From Primorskyibacter flagellatus (lineage in GTDB: Bacteria > Pseudomonadota > Alphaproteobacteria > Rhodobacterales > Rhodobacteraceae), in contig NZ_FWYD01000001.1 in the NCBI RefSeq assembly GCF_900176485.1, positions 186,001-250,000 of the forward strand: a stretch of 64,000 nt of DNA, given 5' to 3'. The translations under genes and the position numbers were made by a program. Shown piece by piece: positions 17,446 through 26,091 of the stretch (positions are counted from its first letter, which is position 1; every line of letters starts with the position of its first letter). Below the pieces are notes generated by a model. It saw only the letters and a program-made list of their open reading frames with translations, made no database searches and was not told the origin of the DNA.

Positions 17446-18363
17446 TCACGCGGCCATCCGTGCTGGCAGGCGACGCGCAAACGGCGCAAGCCCCGGCAGG
17501 TGGAGCCATGTGCCGCCCAGATGCTTGGCGTTGGCACCTGTCCCCAACTTGAACCGCGCAATCCCCGGCGCATCCTGCGTGTTGACTGTCCCAAGGTCCA
17601 GAAGATCGTGGCCGTTCTTTGCCAACCAGGTCATCGCCCGCCACATCAGCAGATTGTGGGCATTGCATTTTCGTCCCTCGGGCAGCGTGTGCCCGATGTG
17701 ATAGGTTGCCATGCGTCCATGCCGCAGAATCAGAACCGCCGCGACAGGTTCATTCTTCTGGCAGGCCGTGAACACGCGGGCGCTGCGGGGATTGGAGCGG
17801 GCAAAGGCAGTGGTGAAGGCGGGCGGCAGGCCGGAATAGCCGCGTCGGCGCTGTTGCATCTTATCTGCCGCCAGAAGCCAATCCGCAGGGTCGCCGTCAA
17901 AATTCTGGCTGCGAACGCTCAGCGGGCCGTTCTCGGCGCGTACCAATCGGTTGCGCCATTTTTGCGTCAGACGGCTGCGCATCTCGTCGGGGGTCGACAA
18001 GGCAAGCATCGCAACCGTGGCCCCGGTTATCAACGGCCAGAAACCATCGTTCCGCAGCGCATCGAATGCCATTCCGTCGGCATTCAAAAGCAAAGGCCCG
18101 GCACGGTTGTCGCGCCGCCACCGCACCAACCAGTCGAGCGCAGCGTCTGCATGGGCGTTCTTCCAGACAGGGCCGCGCGTGACCATGCGGACGTCGCCCA
18201 GCAGCGGTAACCGCCGGGTTTGGGTCAGGCACCACCCGATTGGCGCACCGTCTTTGCGGATTGCCAGACTTTCGGCGCGCAGACCAAGTAGATCCAGCGC
18301 GCGGGCATAATGCAGGGATTGCTGCAAGGGCAGGGCCAGGCTGGCAGGAAAATCAGTCTCCAT
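17446..18363 (-). CDS. FemAB-like / GNAT-fold acyltransferase
   Basis: A protein of 305 residues. It resembles the FemAB/BioF2-type acetyltransferase group: SLHYARALDLLG at the N-terminus, a central TQKWRNRLVRAENG segment, and the C-terminal NAHNLLMWRAMTWLAKNGHDLLDLGTVN in parts, followed by GIARFKLGTGA, which matches the signature where the aminoacyl or acyl group is bound. Members add amino acids to cell-wall peptides or acylate other amines; the substrate here cannot be told. It is transcribed alone, convergent with the cyclophilin operon. Confidence 0.75.
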   Translation of the reverse strand: METDFPASLALPLQQSLHYARALDLLGLRAESLAIRKDGAPIGWCLTQTRRLPLLGDVRMVTRGPVWKNAHADAALDWLVRWRRDNRAGPLLLNADGMAFDALRNDGFWPLITGATVAMLALSTPDEMRSRLTQKWRNRLVRAENGPLSVRSQNFDGDPADWLLAADKMQQRRRGYSGLPPAFTTAFARSNPRSARVFTACQKNEPVAAVLILRHGRMATYHIGHTLPEGRKCNAHNLLMWRAMTWLAKNGHDLLDLGTVNTQDAPGIARFKLGTGANAKHLGGTWLHLPGLAPFARRLPARMAA

Positions 18364-18409
18364 GGCTCCAGTTAAGACGCTGGAAACCTAATTCGGCGTT
18401 AATCGCGCC

Positions 18410-18538
18410 ATGACGATTCAAACCGTTCGCGGCATCAAAGCCCCGCGCCCCAGGCCGACGCTTGCCGCAGCTTTCCTTGTCGCGTTGGTTCTGTCGCTAC
18501 CTGCCGCGATCGTCGCGATTGTGGAGTATACGGTGTAG
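18410..18538 (+). CDS. Small single-span membrane protein (42 aa)
   Basis: A short frame of 42 codons: a basic, proline-rich N-terminus (IKAPRPRP) and one hydrophobic segment (AAAFLVALVLSLPAAIVAIV), ending EYTV. It is divergent from the FemAB-like gene and convergent with tyrS. No good Shine-Dalgarno is seen. The clean positive-inside membrane topology suggests it is real, but no function can be assigned. Confidence 0.5.
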   Translation: MTIQTVRGIKAPRPRPTLAAAFLVALVLSLPAAIVAIVEYTV

Positions 18539-18572
18539 TGCTGAAGATTATCGCGATCTATTCAATGGCGGA

Positions 18573-18596
18573 CTGCGCGCGTTTACCCGCGCGCAG
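18573..18596 (-). terminator. Stem-loop after tyrS
   Basis: CTGCGCGCG (18573-18581) pairs perfectly with CGCGCGCAG (18588-18596), with a 6-nt loop, 20 nt after the tyrS stop. It has no U-run, so it is a possible factor-dependent 3' end shared with the convergent small ORF. Confidence 0.4.
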
Positions 18597-18615
18597 TGGC
18601 AAGGCCTTGTCGCGC

Positions 18616-19884
18616 TCAATCCGCGATACGGATCAAGGCGTGCCGTTTCTTGCCTGCCGACAGTTTCACCGGAGAGGACAGAGCGGCCGCATCCAGCATC
18701 AGACCGGCATCAGATAGCGGAGCGTCGTCAATCCGAGCACCGTTCTCGGCGATCAGGCGTTTGGCCTCTTTGCCGGAATTTGCAAGACCCGCCCGGACGA
18801 TCAGTTGCACGATGGAAATACCTTCTCCGATTTCCTCGGCCGACAGCGCCAGCGTTGGCAGATCATCGCCCACGCCGCCCTTTTCAAAAACTTCGCGCGC
18901 GGTATCCGCTGCCGCAGCGGCGGCCTGGGTTCCGTGGCACATCGTCGTGACGGCATTGGCGAGCACAATCTTGGCCTCGTTTATTTCGGACCCTGCCAGC
19001 GCACCGAGCCGTTCGCATTCGTCCAGCGGCATTTCTGTATAGAGTTTGAGGAACCGGCCCACATCGGCATCGGTGGTGTTGCGCCAGAATTGCCAGAACT
19101 CATAAGGTGCCAGCATATCGGCATTCAGCCACATGGCGCCGCCCGCCGACTTGCCCATCTTCTTGCCATCCGAGGTGGTCAGCAAAGGCGAGGTCAGCCC
19201 GTAGATCTCGTGGTCCAGCACCCGGCGCGTCAGGTCGATGCCGTTGACGATATTGCCCCATTGATCGCTGCCGCCCATCTGCAACAGGCAACCGTAGCGC
19301 CGGTTCAGCTCAAGATAATCATAGGCTTGCAGGATCATGTAGTTGAATTCGAGGAACGACAGCGATTGCTCGCGGTCCAGCCGCGATTTCACGGATTCGA
19401 ATGACAGCATCCGGTTGACGCTGAAATGCCGCCCGATGTCGCGCAGGAAATCGAGGTAGTTCAACCCGTCCAGCCATTCGGCATTGTTGAGCATCAAGGC
19501 ATCGGTCGGACCCTCGCCATAGGTCAGGTATTTGGCGAACACCTGTTTCATCCCGGCGATATTGTCGTCGATCTGCGCAGGCGTCAGCAGGGGACGTTCA
19601 TCGGCGCGAAAAGACGGATCGCCCACCTTGGTGGTGCCGCCGCCCATCAGGGTGATCGGCTTGTGGCCGGTCTTTTGCAGCCAGCGCAACATCATGATGT
19701 TGAGAAGATGACCCACATGCAGCGATTTCGCCGTGGCGTCATAGCCGATATAGGTCGGCACCACGCCCGCATTCAGCGCCTCGTCCAGCCCCTGATAATC
19801 GGTGCAATCGGCCAGAAAGCCGCGCTTCATCATGACATTCATGAAGTCCGATTTGGGGTGGTAGGTCATGGTTTGTCCATTCAT
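18616..19884 (-). CDS. tyrS: Tyrosyl-tRNA synthetase
   Basis: A protein of 422 residues, normal for TyrRS type 1. It charges tRNA-Tyr. The class I HIGH motif appears as HVGH in [15 protein letters not shown], and the KMSKS loop appears as [15 protein letters not shown] is the tyrosine-binding segment. A C-terminal S4-like RNA-binding domain (about 355-420) is present. The start could be the ATG at 19884 or the one 15 nt downstream (MTYHPKSDF). It is divergent from anmK across a 700-bp gap. Confidence 0.95.
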   Translation of the reverse strand: MNGQTMTYHPKSDFMNVMMKRGFLADCTDYQGLDEALNAGVVPTYIGYDATAKSLHVGHLLNIMMLRWLQKTGHKPITLMGGGTTKVGDPSFRADERPLLTPAQIDDNIAGMKQVFAKYLTYGEGPTDALMLNNAEWLDGLNYLDFLRDIGRHFSVNRMLSFESVKSRLDREQSLSFLEFNYMILQAYDYLELNRRYGCLLQMGGSDQWGNIVNGIDLTRRVLDHEIYGLTSPLLTTSDGKKMGKSAGGAMWLNADMLAPYEFWQFWRNTTDADVGRFLKLYTEMPLDECERLGALAGSEINEAKIVLANAVTTMCHGTQAAAAAADTAREVFEKGGVGDDLPTLALSAEEIGEGISIVQLIVRAGLANSGKEAKRLIAENGARIDDAPLSDAGLMLDAAALSSPVKLSAGKKRHALIRIAD

Positions 19885-20586
19885 TGGCCAGAGTATACGG
19901 TGGCTTCGTTTAGCCTACCGTCGGGCCGGGCTTCAAGGCGCAAAGAACAACCCGGACCGAACCCGGGTTTTGATGGCGCGTTTCTCAAAATGTACTGCCG
20001 GGTCAGGCAGTCCTTTTTTGCGCCTGTGGTGCAGATAAGCCATGCACCCAGAGCAGTCAGCAGCGGCAGGCACCGCGAGGGCAAGACGCCTTCAAAGTCT
20101 GCTCTAATGGGCTAACCAGCCACCGTTTGTTCGGCGTGTCGAGAATTATAAGCTCATGGCCGTTTGTCGGGATTTGCCCAGAAAGTCCTCGCCTTTCGCA
20201 GCGAGGAATGTCTTCAGGACGTGATATCCAATACTTGAAAAATTATCGACGCCATTCAGCAGACACGCGTTCTTTGCCAATGAGAAGGACGAGGCTATAG
20301 CGTGTGCCGAAATGTCAGACAACGGCTTTTCGTAGCAGAATTTTATCGAAACATTTGGTATGATGTTACGAAACATTTTGTTTTCATTGCGTATGCGCAG
20401 TGGTTCCATCGCATCCGTCGGGTGTGCTCTTTATCCCGGTGGCATATGCCGGCTGCACAAAAGACGAAACATCAGGCGCTGCTCGACTCAGATGCGCACA
20501 GCCATGTACCTTTGGCGAATTTCCGGTGCATGCATTGAACAGCAGCGTGTTTCGCCCCAAAAGGGTTTCAAACGGGGCGGTTTGGG
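19885..20586. other. AT-rich intergenic region between tyrS and anmK
   Basis: About 700 bp separate two divergent housekeeping genes. The tyrS-proximal third is GC-rich and shows no clear gene. From about 20140 to 20480 the GC content falls visibly, and the only candidate is the weak 87-codon frame. No repeats, tRNA or mobile-element remnants were recognised. Confidence 0.5.
20146..20409 (-). CDS. Hypothetical protein in AT-rich gap
   Basis: A frame of 87 codons with a possible start at 20409 or 12 codons later (MFRNIIPNVSIKF). The stretch is clearly poorer in GC than all its surroundings and the codon use is unlike that of neighbouring genes. The protein has a plausible globular composition (SLAKNACLLNGVDNFSSIGYHVL) but no family is recognised. 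It may be a recently acquired gene or a chance frame in non-coding DNA between tyrS and anmK. Confidence 0.3.
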   Translation of the reverse strand: MEPLRIRNENKMFRNIIPNVSIKFCYEKPLSDISAHAIASSFSLAKNACLLNGVDNFSSIGYHVLKTFLAAKGEDFLGKSRQTAMSL

Positions 20587-21687
20587 ATGGCGACAATGGA
20601 TACGAACGGCAGCGTTCTGGCGCTGGGATCAATGTCCGGCACCTCTTTGGACGGGGTGGATGCTGCGATGCTGCGCACTGATGGCGTAAAGATCGAAGCC
20701 TTTGGTGACACCAAATATCGGCGGTATTCCGGCGGCGAACAGGCCACGCTTCGGGCGGCGCTGGGGCGCTGGCCCGACGAGGACCTTGGGCAGGCTCCGG
20801 ATGTTTCCCTGTCGGCGCATGTTGAATTGTTGTTAACGTTTCAGGGGGCCGAACTTGTGGGATTTCACGGTCAGACGCTGGCGCATGATCCGCAGGGGCG
20901 GGGCACCCATCAGATGGGGGACGGCGCGGCATTGGCGCAGGCCTTGGGCGTCCCGGTGGTCTGGGATTTTCGCAGCGACGACGTGGCGAAAGGCGGCGAA
21001 GGCGCGCCGCTGGCACCGTTCTTTCATTTCGCTTGCGCGGCGTGGATCGGGACCACAGTTCCCTTGTGTTTTCTCAACCTTGGGGGGGTCGGCAACCTGA
21101 CATGGATAGACCCCAACAAACCTGCGCCGGAGGTCGATGGCGCGTTGCTGGCTTTCGATACGGGGCCCGCCAATGCGCCGATCAACGACTTGATGATGCA
21201 GCGCCGCGGGCTGGAGTGTGACCGCGACGGCGCGCTGGCCGCGTGCGGAACGGTTCTGGACAGTGCGGTGACGAAGTTTCTGGACCATCCTTTTTTCCGC
21301 CGCAGCCCACCTAAATCACTGGACCGGGATGACTTTGCGACAGCGCTGGACCTTGTGCGAGGGCTGTCTGACGCCGATGCGGCCGCGACATTGACCGCGA
21401 TGACGGCCGCGTCGGTGAAGCGCGGAATGGCGCAATGTCCAATTCCGCCGGACCGCGTGTTGGTGACGGGCGGTGGGCGGCGCAATCCCGTGATGATGCG
21501 GATGCTTCAGGATGCGCTGTCATGCCCGGTAATCGCTGTCGAAAGCGTCGGGCTTGACGGCGATATGCTGGAGGCACAGGCCTTTGCCCACCTCGCGGTG
21601 CGGGTGGCGCGCGGCTTGCCCACCTCTGCGCCGTCCACAACGGGCGTGCGCGTGCCGGTAAGCGGCGGAGTGATCAGCACGCCCTGA
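20587..21687 (+). CDS. anmK: Anhydro-N-acetylmuramic acid kinase
   Basis: A protein of 366 residues. AnmK phosphorylates and opens 1,6-anhydro-MurNAc, returning peptidoglycan fragments to the cell-wall precursor pool. The N-terminal ASKHA-type phosphate loop [15 protein letters not shown] is diagnostic. [23 protein letters not shown] and [14 protein letters not shown] follow in the usual order. The start at 20587 (MATMDTNG) is 12 nt after a purine-rich AAACGGGGCGG stretch. It is transcribed alone. Confidence 0.94.
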   Translation: MATMDTNGSVLALGSMSGTSLDGVDAAMLRTDGVKIEAFGDTKYRRYSGGEQATLRAALGRWPDEDLGQAPDVSLSAHVELLLTFQGAELVGFHGQTLAHDPQGRGTHQMGDGAALAQALGVPVVWDFRSDDVAKGGEGAPLAPFFHFACAAWIGTTVPLCFLNLGGVGNLTWIDPNKPAPEVDGALLAFDTGPANAPINDLMMQRRGLECDRDGALAACGTVLDSAVTKFLDHPFFRRSPPKSLDRDDFATALDLVRGLSDADAAATLTAMTAASVKRGMAQCPIPPDRVLVTGGGRRNPVMMRMLQDALSCPVIAVESVGLDGDMLEAQAFAHLAVRVARGLPTSAPSTTGVRVPVSGGVISTP

Positions 21688-22029
21688 CCGTTTCCCGAAG
21701 CGGTTCCTTAGATCCGGCTTTCGGTGGCCGCGAGTTTGCCGGATAGCCGGGGCGGCGCTTCGACAATGACTGAACCTGCTACAATCGTAGAATCGGCACA
21801 AAGAAGCGATTACCGTAAAATTCAGCACGAGACGGATCGCGACCAGCGAGAAAAATCCACGAATTCATTCGTCTGCACGGCCAGTTTCCTCATTATGCTG
21901 GTAAACTGTTGAGACGGATCAAACCCGTGTTAGACTCTTGAAGAAAGATGCGATAGCTAATCCTCGTTAGCGCTAACGCAGTGATGCGCAAAAGCGTATT
22001 GCGTCCAGAAAATCGGAGTCCGAGACCAG
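21688..22029. promoter_or_regulatory. zwf upstream region
   Basis: A gap of 342 bp between anmK and zwf. It holds the LacI-type palindrome at 21965-21978. The rest (21700-21950) is moderately AT-rich and contains no gene that I can support. Confidence 0.5.
21965..21978. promoter_or_regulatory. LacI-type operator upstream of zwf (CceR-like)
   Basis: CGTTAGCGCTAACG is a perfect 14-bp palindrome, 52 nt upstream of the zwf ATG. It matches the two fba-upstream sites in the core GTTNGCGCYAAC. Its closeness to the start of zwf, downstream of any likely -10, suits repression. The regulator gene is not in this window. Confidence 0.68.
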
Positions 22030-23484
22030 ATGGTATCCCGCGTCATTCCTGTCGACCCGTTCGATCTTGTTATTTTCGGCGGCACGGGCGACCTTGCCCG
22101 CCGCAAGATTCTTCCCGGTCTGTTTCGGCGCTTTTGTGCCGGGCAGATGCCCGAAGAGGCCCGCATCATCGGCGCTGCACGGTCCGATATGGATGATGCG
22201 GCTTATCGCAAATTGATTGCCGACGCGATCAAGGAGTTCGGCAACGGATTCACATTCGAAGCCGCCACACTTAACGCGTTTCTTGAACGGATCGGCTATG
22301 TCGCCGTTGATGCGACAGGAACGGATGGCTGGGCGGAGCTGGCTGGCCGGATGCGGGACGGGACAGTTCGGGCGTTCTATTTTTCGGTCGGTCCATCGCT
22401 GTTCGGCGATCTGGCGGAACGGCTGCACACGCATGGTCTGGCGACCGATCAATCGCGCATCGTCGTCGAAAAACCGTTTGGCCGTGATCTGCAAAGCGCG
22501 CGTGCGCTGAACGCCACGCTGGCCGAGCATTTCCGCGAGGATCAGATCTACCGGATCGACCACTATCTGGGCAAGGAAACCGTCCAGAACCTGATGGCGG
22601 TGCGTTTTGGCAACGTGTTGTTCGAACCGCTGTGGAACGCGCAATATGTCGATCATATCCAGATCACGGTGGCCGAAACCGTCGGTGTCGGCGGGCGCGG
22701 CGGGTATTACGACAAATCCGGCGCGATGCGGGACATGGTGCAGAATCACCTGATGCAGCTTTTGTGCCTGATCGCGATGGAGCCGCCCTCGAAATTCGAG
22801 CCCGACGAGGTGCGCGACGAAAAGCTGAAGGTGATCCGCGCGCTGGAGCCGATCGAGCCGCACCATATCGTGCGCGGGCAATACAGCGCCGGAGGCGATC
22901 AGCCCAGCTATCGCGACCATGCCGAAAATCCACGTTCCAATACCGAAAGTTTCATCGCGCTCAGGGCGCATATCTCGAACTGGCGGTGGGCGGGGACGCC
23001 GTTTTACCTGCGCACCGGCAAACGGCTCAAGGCGCGTACATCCGAGATTGCCGTGGTGTTCAAGGATGCGCCGCATTCGATCTTCGGCGTCGATGCCGGA
23101 CGGCACCGCAATGTGCTGGCGATCCGGTTGCAGCCGAACGAGGGTATGACGCTGGACGTCACCATCAAGGAACCGGGACCGGGCGGCATGCGTCTGATTG
23201 ACGTGCCGTTGGACATGACCTTTGCCGATGCGCTTGGCGACGAGGCCGAAGAGGTGACGGACGCCTATGAGCGGTTGATCATGGACGTGATCCGGGGCAA
23301 CCAGACGCTGTTCATGCGCGGGGATGAGGTAGAGGCCGCATGGGCTTGGACCGATCCGCTGATCGAGGGCTGGAAGCAGCGCGGCGATGTGCCGAAACCC
23401 TATGATCCCGGCACGGCCGGCCCCGACGATTCGATGATGCTGATGCATCGTGACGGACGCCGCTGGAGGGAGTTGAAGACGTGA
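22030..23484 (+). CDS. zwf: Glucose-6-phosphate 1-dehydrogenase
   Basis: A protein of 484 residues. It oxidises glucose 6-phosphate to 6-phosphogluconolactone, the entry to the Entner-Doudoroff and pentose phosphate pathways. The Rossmann motif is IFGGTGDLARRKILPGL, and the substrate and catalytic segment is RIDHYLGKETVQN with the catalytic His further on. It is the first gene of zwf-pgl-pgi. The stop overlaps the GTG start of pgl by 4 nt. Regulation by the LacI-type operator upstream is likely. Confidence 0.96.
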   Translation: MVSRVIPVDPFDLVIFGGTGDLARRKILPGLFRRFCAGQMPEEARIIGAARSDMDDAAYRKLIADAIKEFGNGFTFEAATLNAFLERIGYVAVDATGTDGWAELAGRMRDGTVRAFYFSVGPSLFGDLAERLHTHGLATDQSRIVVEKPFGRDLQSARALNATLAEHFREDQIYRIDHYLGKETVQNLMAVRFGNVLFEPLWNAQYVDHIQITVAETVGVGGRGGYYDKSGAMRDMVQNHLMQLLCLIAMEPPSKFEPDEVRDEKLKVIRALEPIEPHHIVRGQYSAGGDQPSYRDHAENPRSNTESFIALRAHISNWRWAGTPFYLRTGKRLKARTSEIAVVFKDAPHSIFGVDAGRHRNVLAIRLQPNEGMTLDVTIKEPGPGGMRLIDVPLDMTFADALGDEAEEVTDAYERLIMDVIRGNQTLFMRGDEVEAAWAWTDPLIEGWKQRGDVPKPYDPGTAGPDDSMMLMHRDGRRWRELKT

Positions 23485-24152
23485 ACCTGATTGAATATGC
23501 AGACCGTGAAATGCTGGCGATTGACCTGGCAGACAAGCTGGCATCGGAACTGCGCGCGTCGCTTGACAGCCATGACCGTGTGACGCTTGCGGTGCCGGGT
23601 GGCACCTCGCCGGGGCCGGTCTTTGATGCGCTTTGTGGTGTGCGGCTGGATTGGGGTCGCGTCGATGTGATGCTGACCGATGAACGCTGGGTGCCGACAG
23701 ATCACGAACGATCCAACACGCGGCTTTTACGGCAGCGCTTGTTGACCGACCGCGCGTCCGATGCGCGTCTGGTGCCGCTTTATGCGGATGCGCGCCAGCC
23801 CGAGGATGTACTGGCCGAGATCGAACTGGAGATCAAACCGCGCCTGCCGCTGAATGTCGTGTTGCTGGGCATGGGCGCGGATATGCATACCGCGTCGATC
23901 TTTCCCGGCGCGGATTTGCTGGCAGAGGCGCTGGCATCCGATGCGCCCGTCTTGTTGCCGATGCGCGCACCCGGCGCGCCGGAACCGCGGATTACCATCA
24001 CGGCGCATGTGTTGAACGGGGCGCTGGCCAAACACCTGCTGATTTTCGGGTCTGAGAAGCGCGACGCGCTGGAAAAGGCCCGCACCCTTTCGCCGGAAGA
24101 GGCGCCGGTCGCGGCTGTGCTCGACGGCATGACAGTCCACTGGGCGGAGTAA
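23481..24152 (+). CDS. pgl: 6-phosphogluconolactonase
   Basis: A protein of 223 residues starting with GTG at 23481, sharing GTGA with the zwf stop. It hydrolyses 6-phosphogluconolactone. The DevB-type pattern is present: LAVPGGTSPGPVFDAL near residue 35, VDVMLTDERWVP near 60 and VVLLGMGADMHTASIFPG near 130. It is cotranscribed with zwf and pgi; the pgi start is 6 nt away. Confidence 0.94.
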   Translation: MNLIEYADREMLAIDLADKLASELRASLDSHDRVTLAVPGGTSPGPVFDALCGVRLDWGRVDVMLTDERWVPTDHERSNTRLLRQRLLTDRASDARLVPLYADARQPEDVLAEIELEIKPRLPLNVVLLGMGADMHTASIFPGADLLAEALASDAPVLLPMRAPGAPEPRITITAHVLNGALAKHLLIFGSEKRDALEKARTLSPEEAPVAAVLDGMTVHWAE

Positions 24153-24158
24153 GCTGCA

Positions 24159-25766
24159 ATGATTTGGGATGATCTGAAAGCCGCGGCCGATGCCGTTGAA
24201 GGCCGACATATGCTGGCATTGTTCGAGGACGAGACCCGCGCCGACGCCTTCAGTCTGGACGCTTTGGGGATGCGGTTCGACTATTCGAAAACCAACATTG
24301 ATGTCGCGGCCCGCGCGATGCTGATCGAGATCGCCCGCGAGGCGCGTGTCGAGGCCAAGCGCGAGGAGATGTTCAGCGGGGCCGCGATCAACAATACCGA
24401 GGACCGCGCCGTGCTGCACACCGCGCTGCGCAATCTGGATGGCGGTCCGGTCATGGTGGACGGTGTCGATGTGATGCCCGGCGTGCTGGACGGGCTGGAC
24501 CGGATGCAGAGTTTTGCCGAGGCAGTGCGCAGTGGCGCATTTCCCGGGCAGGGCGGCAAGATCACCGATGTGGTCAATATCGGTATCGGCGGATCGGATC
24601 TTGGCCCCGCAATGGGCACATTGGCGCTGGCACCCTACCATGACGGGCCGCGCTGCCATTTCGTGTCGAACGTGGACGGCGCGCATATCGCCGATACGCT
24701 GCGCGGTCTGGACCCGGCAACGACGCTGGTGATCGTCGCCTCCAAGACCTTTACCACCATCGAGACGATGACCAATGCCCGCACCGCCAAGGCGTGGATG
24801 TCCGAGACCGTCAGCGACCCGGCCGCGCAGTTTGCCGCCGTGTCCACCTCGCTTGAAAAGACCGGCGATTTCGGCATTGCGTCGAACCGGGTCTTCGGGT
24901 TCGAGGATTGGGTCGGCGGTCGCTATTCGATGTGGGGACCGATTGGTCTGTCGCTGATGATTGCGGTCGGCGGTGAGGCTTTCCGCGCCTTCCTGCGCGG
25001 CGCGCAGTCGATGGATCTGCATTTCAGATCCGCCAGTCTCGAAGAGAACATGCCGGTGCTGCTGGCGCTGGTGGGGATCTGGCACAATCAGGGCTGCGGC
25101 TATGCCACCCGCGCGGTGCTGCCCTATGACCAGCGGCTGTCGCGTCTGCCCGCCTATCTGCAACAGCTGGAAATGGAGAGCAACGGCAAGCGTGTCGCGA
25201 TGGACGGCTCTACGCTGGATGTCGATTCCGGCCCCGTTGTCTGGGGCGAACCGGGCACCAACGGCCAGCACGCGTTCTATCAGCTGATCCATCAGGGCAC
25301 GCGGGTGATTCCATGCGAATTCATGGTCGCTGCCGAAGGGCACGAGCCGGATCTGGCGCATCACCACACGCTGCTGATCGCCAATTGCCTGGCGCAGTCA
25401 GAGGCGCTTCTGCGCGGCCGTTCACTGGATGAGGCGCGCAAGATGATGGCCGACAAGGGCTTCACCGGGGACGAGCTGGAACGTCAGGCCCGCCACCGGG
25501 TCTTCCCCGGCAACCGTCCGTCAACGACTCTGGTCTATCCGCAACTGACCCCGGAAGTGCTGGGTCAGATCGTGGCGCTTTATGAACACCGGGTGTTTGT
25601 CGAAGGTGTGATCCTCGGCATCAACTCCTTCGACCAATGGGGTGTCGAGCTGGGCAAGGAACTGGCCACTTCGCTGGGTCCGGTCGTGGCCGGTGAGGCC
25701 AGCGCCGAGGGCAAAGACGGCTCTACCCGCGCATTGGTGGACTACGTTTTGAAGCATCGCGGTTAG
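24159..25766 (+). CDS. pgi: Glucose-6-phosphate isomerase
   Basis: A protein of 535 residues. It interconverts glucose 6-phosphate and fructose 6-phosphate. It shows the SIS-type substrate pocket ([29 protein letters not shown]) and the PGI signature near the end ([14 protein letters not shown]). The catalytic Glu lies in the conserved LEMESNGK segment. Together with zwf and pgl it can feed fructose 6-phosphate carbon back into the Entner-Doudoroff route. A long inverted repeat follows the stop. Confidence 0.96.
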   Translation: MIWDDLKAAADAVEGRHMLALFEDETRADAFSLDALGMRFDYSKTNIDVAARAMLIEIAREARVEAKREEMFSGAAINNTEDRAVLHTALRNLDGGPVMVDGVDVMPGVLDGLDRMQSFAEAVRSGAFPGQGGKITDVVNIGIGGSDLGPAMGTLALAPYHDGPRCHFVSNVDGAHIADTLRGLDPATTLVIVASKTFTTIETMTNARTAKAWMSETVSDPAAQFAAVSTSLEKTGDFGIASNRVFGFEDWVGGRYSMWGPIGLSLMIAVGGEAFRAFLRGAQSMDLHFRSASLEENMPVLLALVGIWHNQGCGYATRAVLPYDQRLSRLPAYLQQLEMESNGKRVAMDGSTLDVDSGPVVWGEPGTNGQHAFYQLIHQGTRVIPCEFMVAAEGHEPDLAHHHTLLIANCLAQSEALLRGRSLDEARKMMADKGFTGDELERQARHRVFPGNRPSTTLVYPQLTPEVLGQIVALYEHRVFVEGVILGINSFDQWGVELGKELATSLGPVVAGEASAEGKDGSTRALVDYVLKHRG

Positions 25767-25804
25767 GACTGACGCTGCGCCAGCCTGAGACCCGTCAAAC
25801 GTAA

Positions 25805-25834
25805 CAACGCGACAGGCGCTGACCTGTCGCGTTG
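25805..25834 (+). terminator. Inverted repeat after pgi
   Basis: CAACGCGACAGG (25805-25816) pairs perfectly with CCTGTCGCGTTG (25823-25834), with a 6-nt loop, 39 nt after the pgi stop. The long perfect stem suggests a transcript end, although no U-run follows. Confidence 0.6.
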
Positions 25835-25961
25835 ATCTATCGTTGAAATCGCTGGCGTGGGGCGGCGACCGTGGAACTGCGGTGCCGGATCACTCACGGG
25901 TTAGCCGACGCTTTGCGCGCAGCGGCGCTTTGCGGTTCCCGCGCGGCATGTCGCGACAGGC

Positions 25962-26090
25962 TTAGAACCAGCTTTGCACATTGCGCGCACCGGTAGAGAT
26001 GTCCTGACCGACGCCATCGACCGTCGCGCAAGCCGTCAGGGCTGCGAGGGACAGAAGCGCCAAGGCAGCAGTTATTTTCGTTCGTGTCAT
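25962..26090 (-). CDS. Entericidin-like small lipoprotein
   Basis: A protein of 42 residues: MTRTKITAALALLSLAALTAC with a lipobox LTAC, then a short mature part (ATVDGVGQDISTGARNVQSWF). This matches the entericidin A/B family (ecnAB), tiny lipoproteins associated with envelope stress. The ATG lies 1 nt after the stop of the preceding binding-protein gene (TGATATG), so it is probably translated by reinitiation. The mature Gly-Asp-Ile pattern supports the family call. Confidence 0.82.
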   Translation of the reverse strand: MTRTKITAALALLSLAALTACATVDGVGQDISTGARNVQSWF

Positions 26091-26091
26091 A

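Noticed and set aside
21973-25367. Long minus-strand frames opposite zwf, pgl and pgi
   Set aside because: The plus-strand products are unmistakable enzymes; the antisense frames show no domains or ribosome sites.
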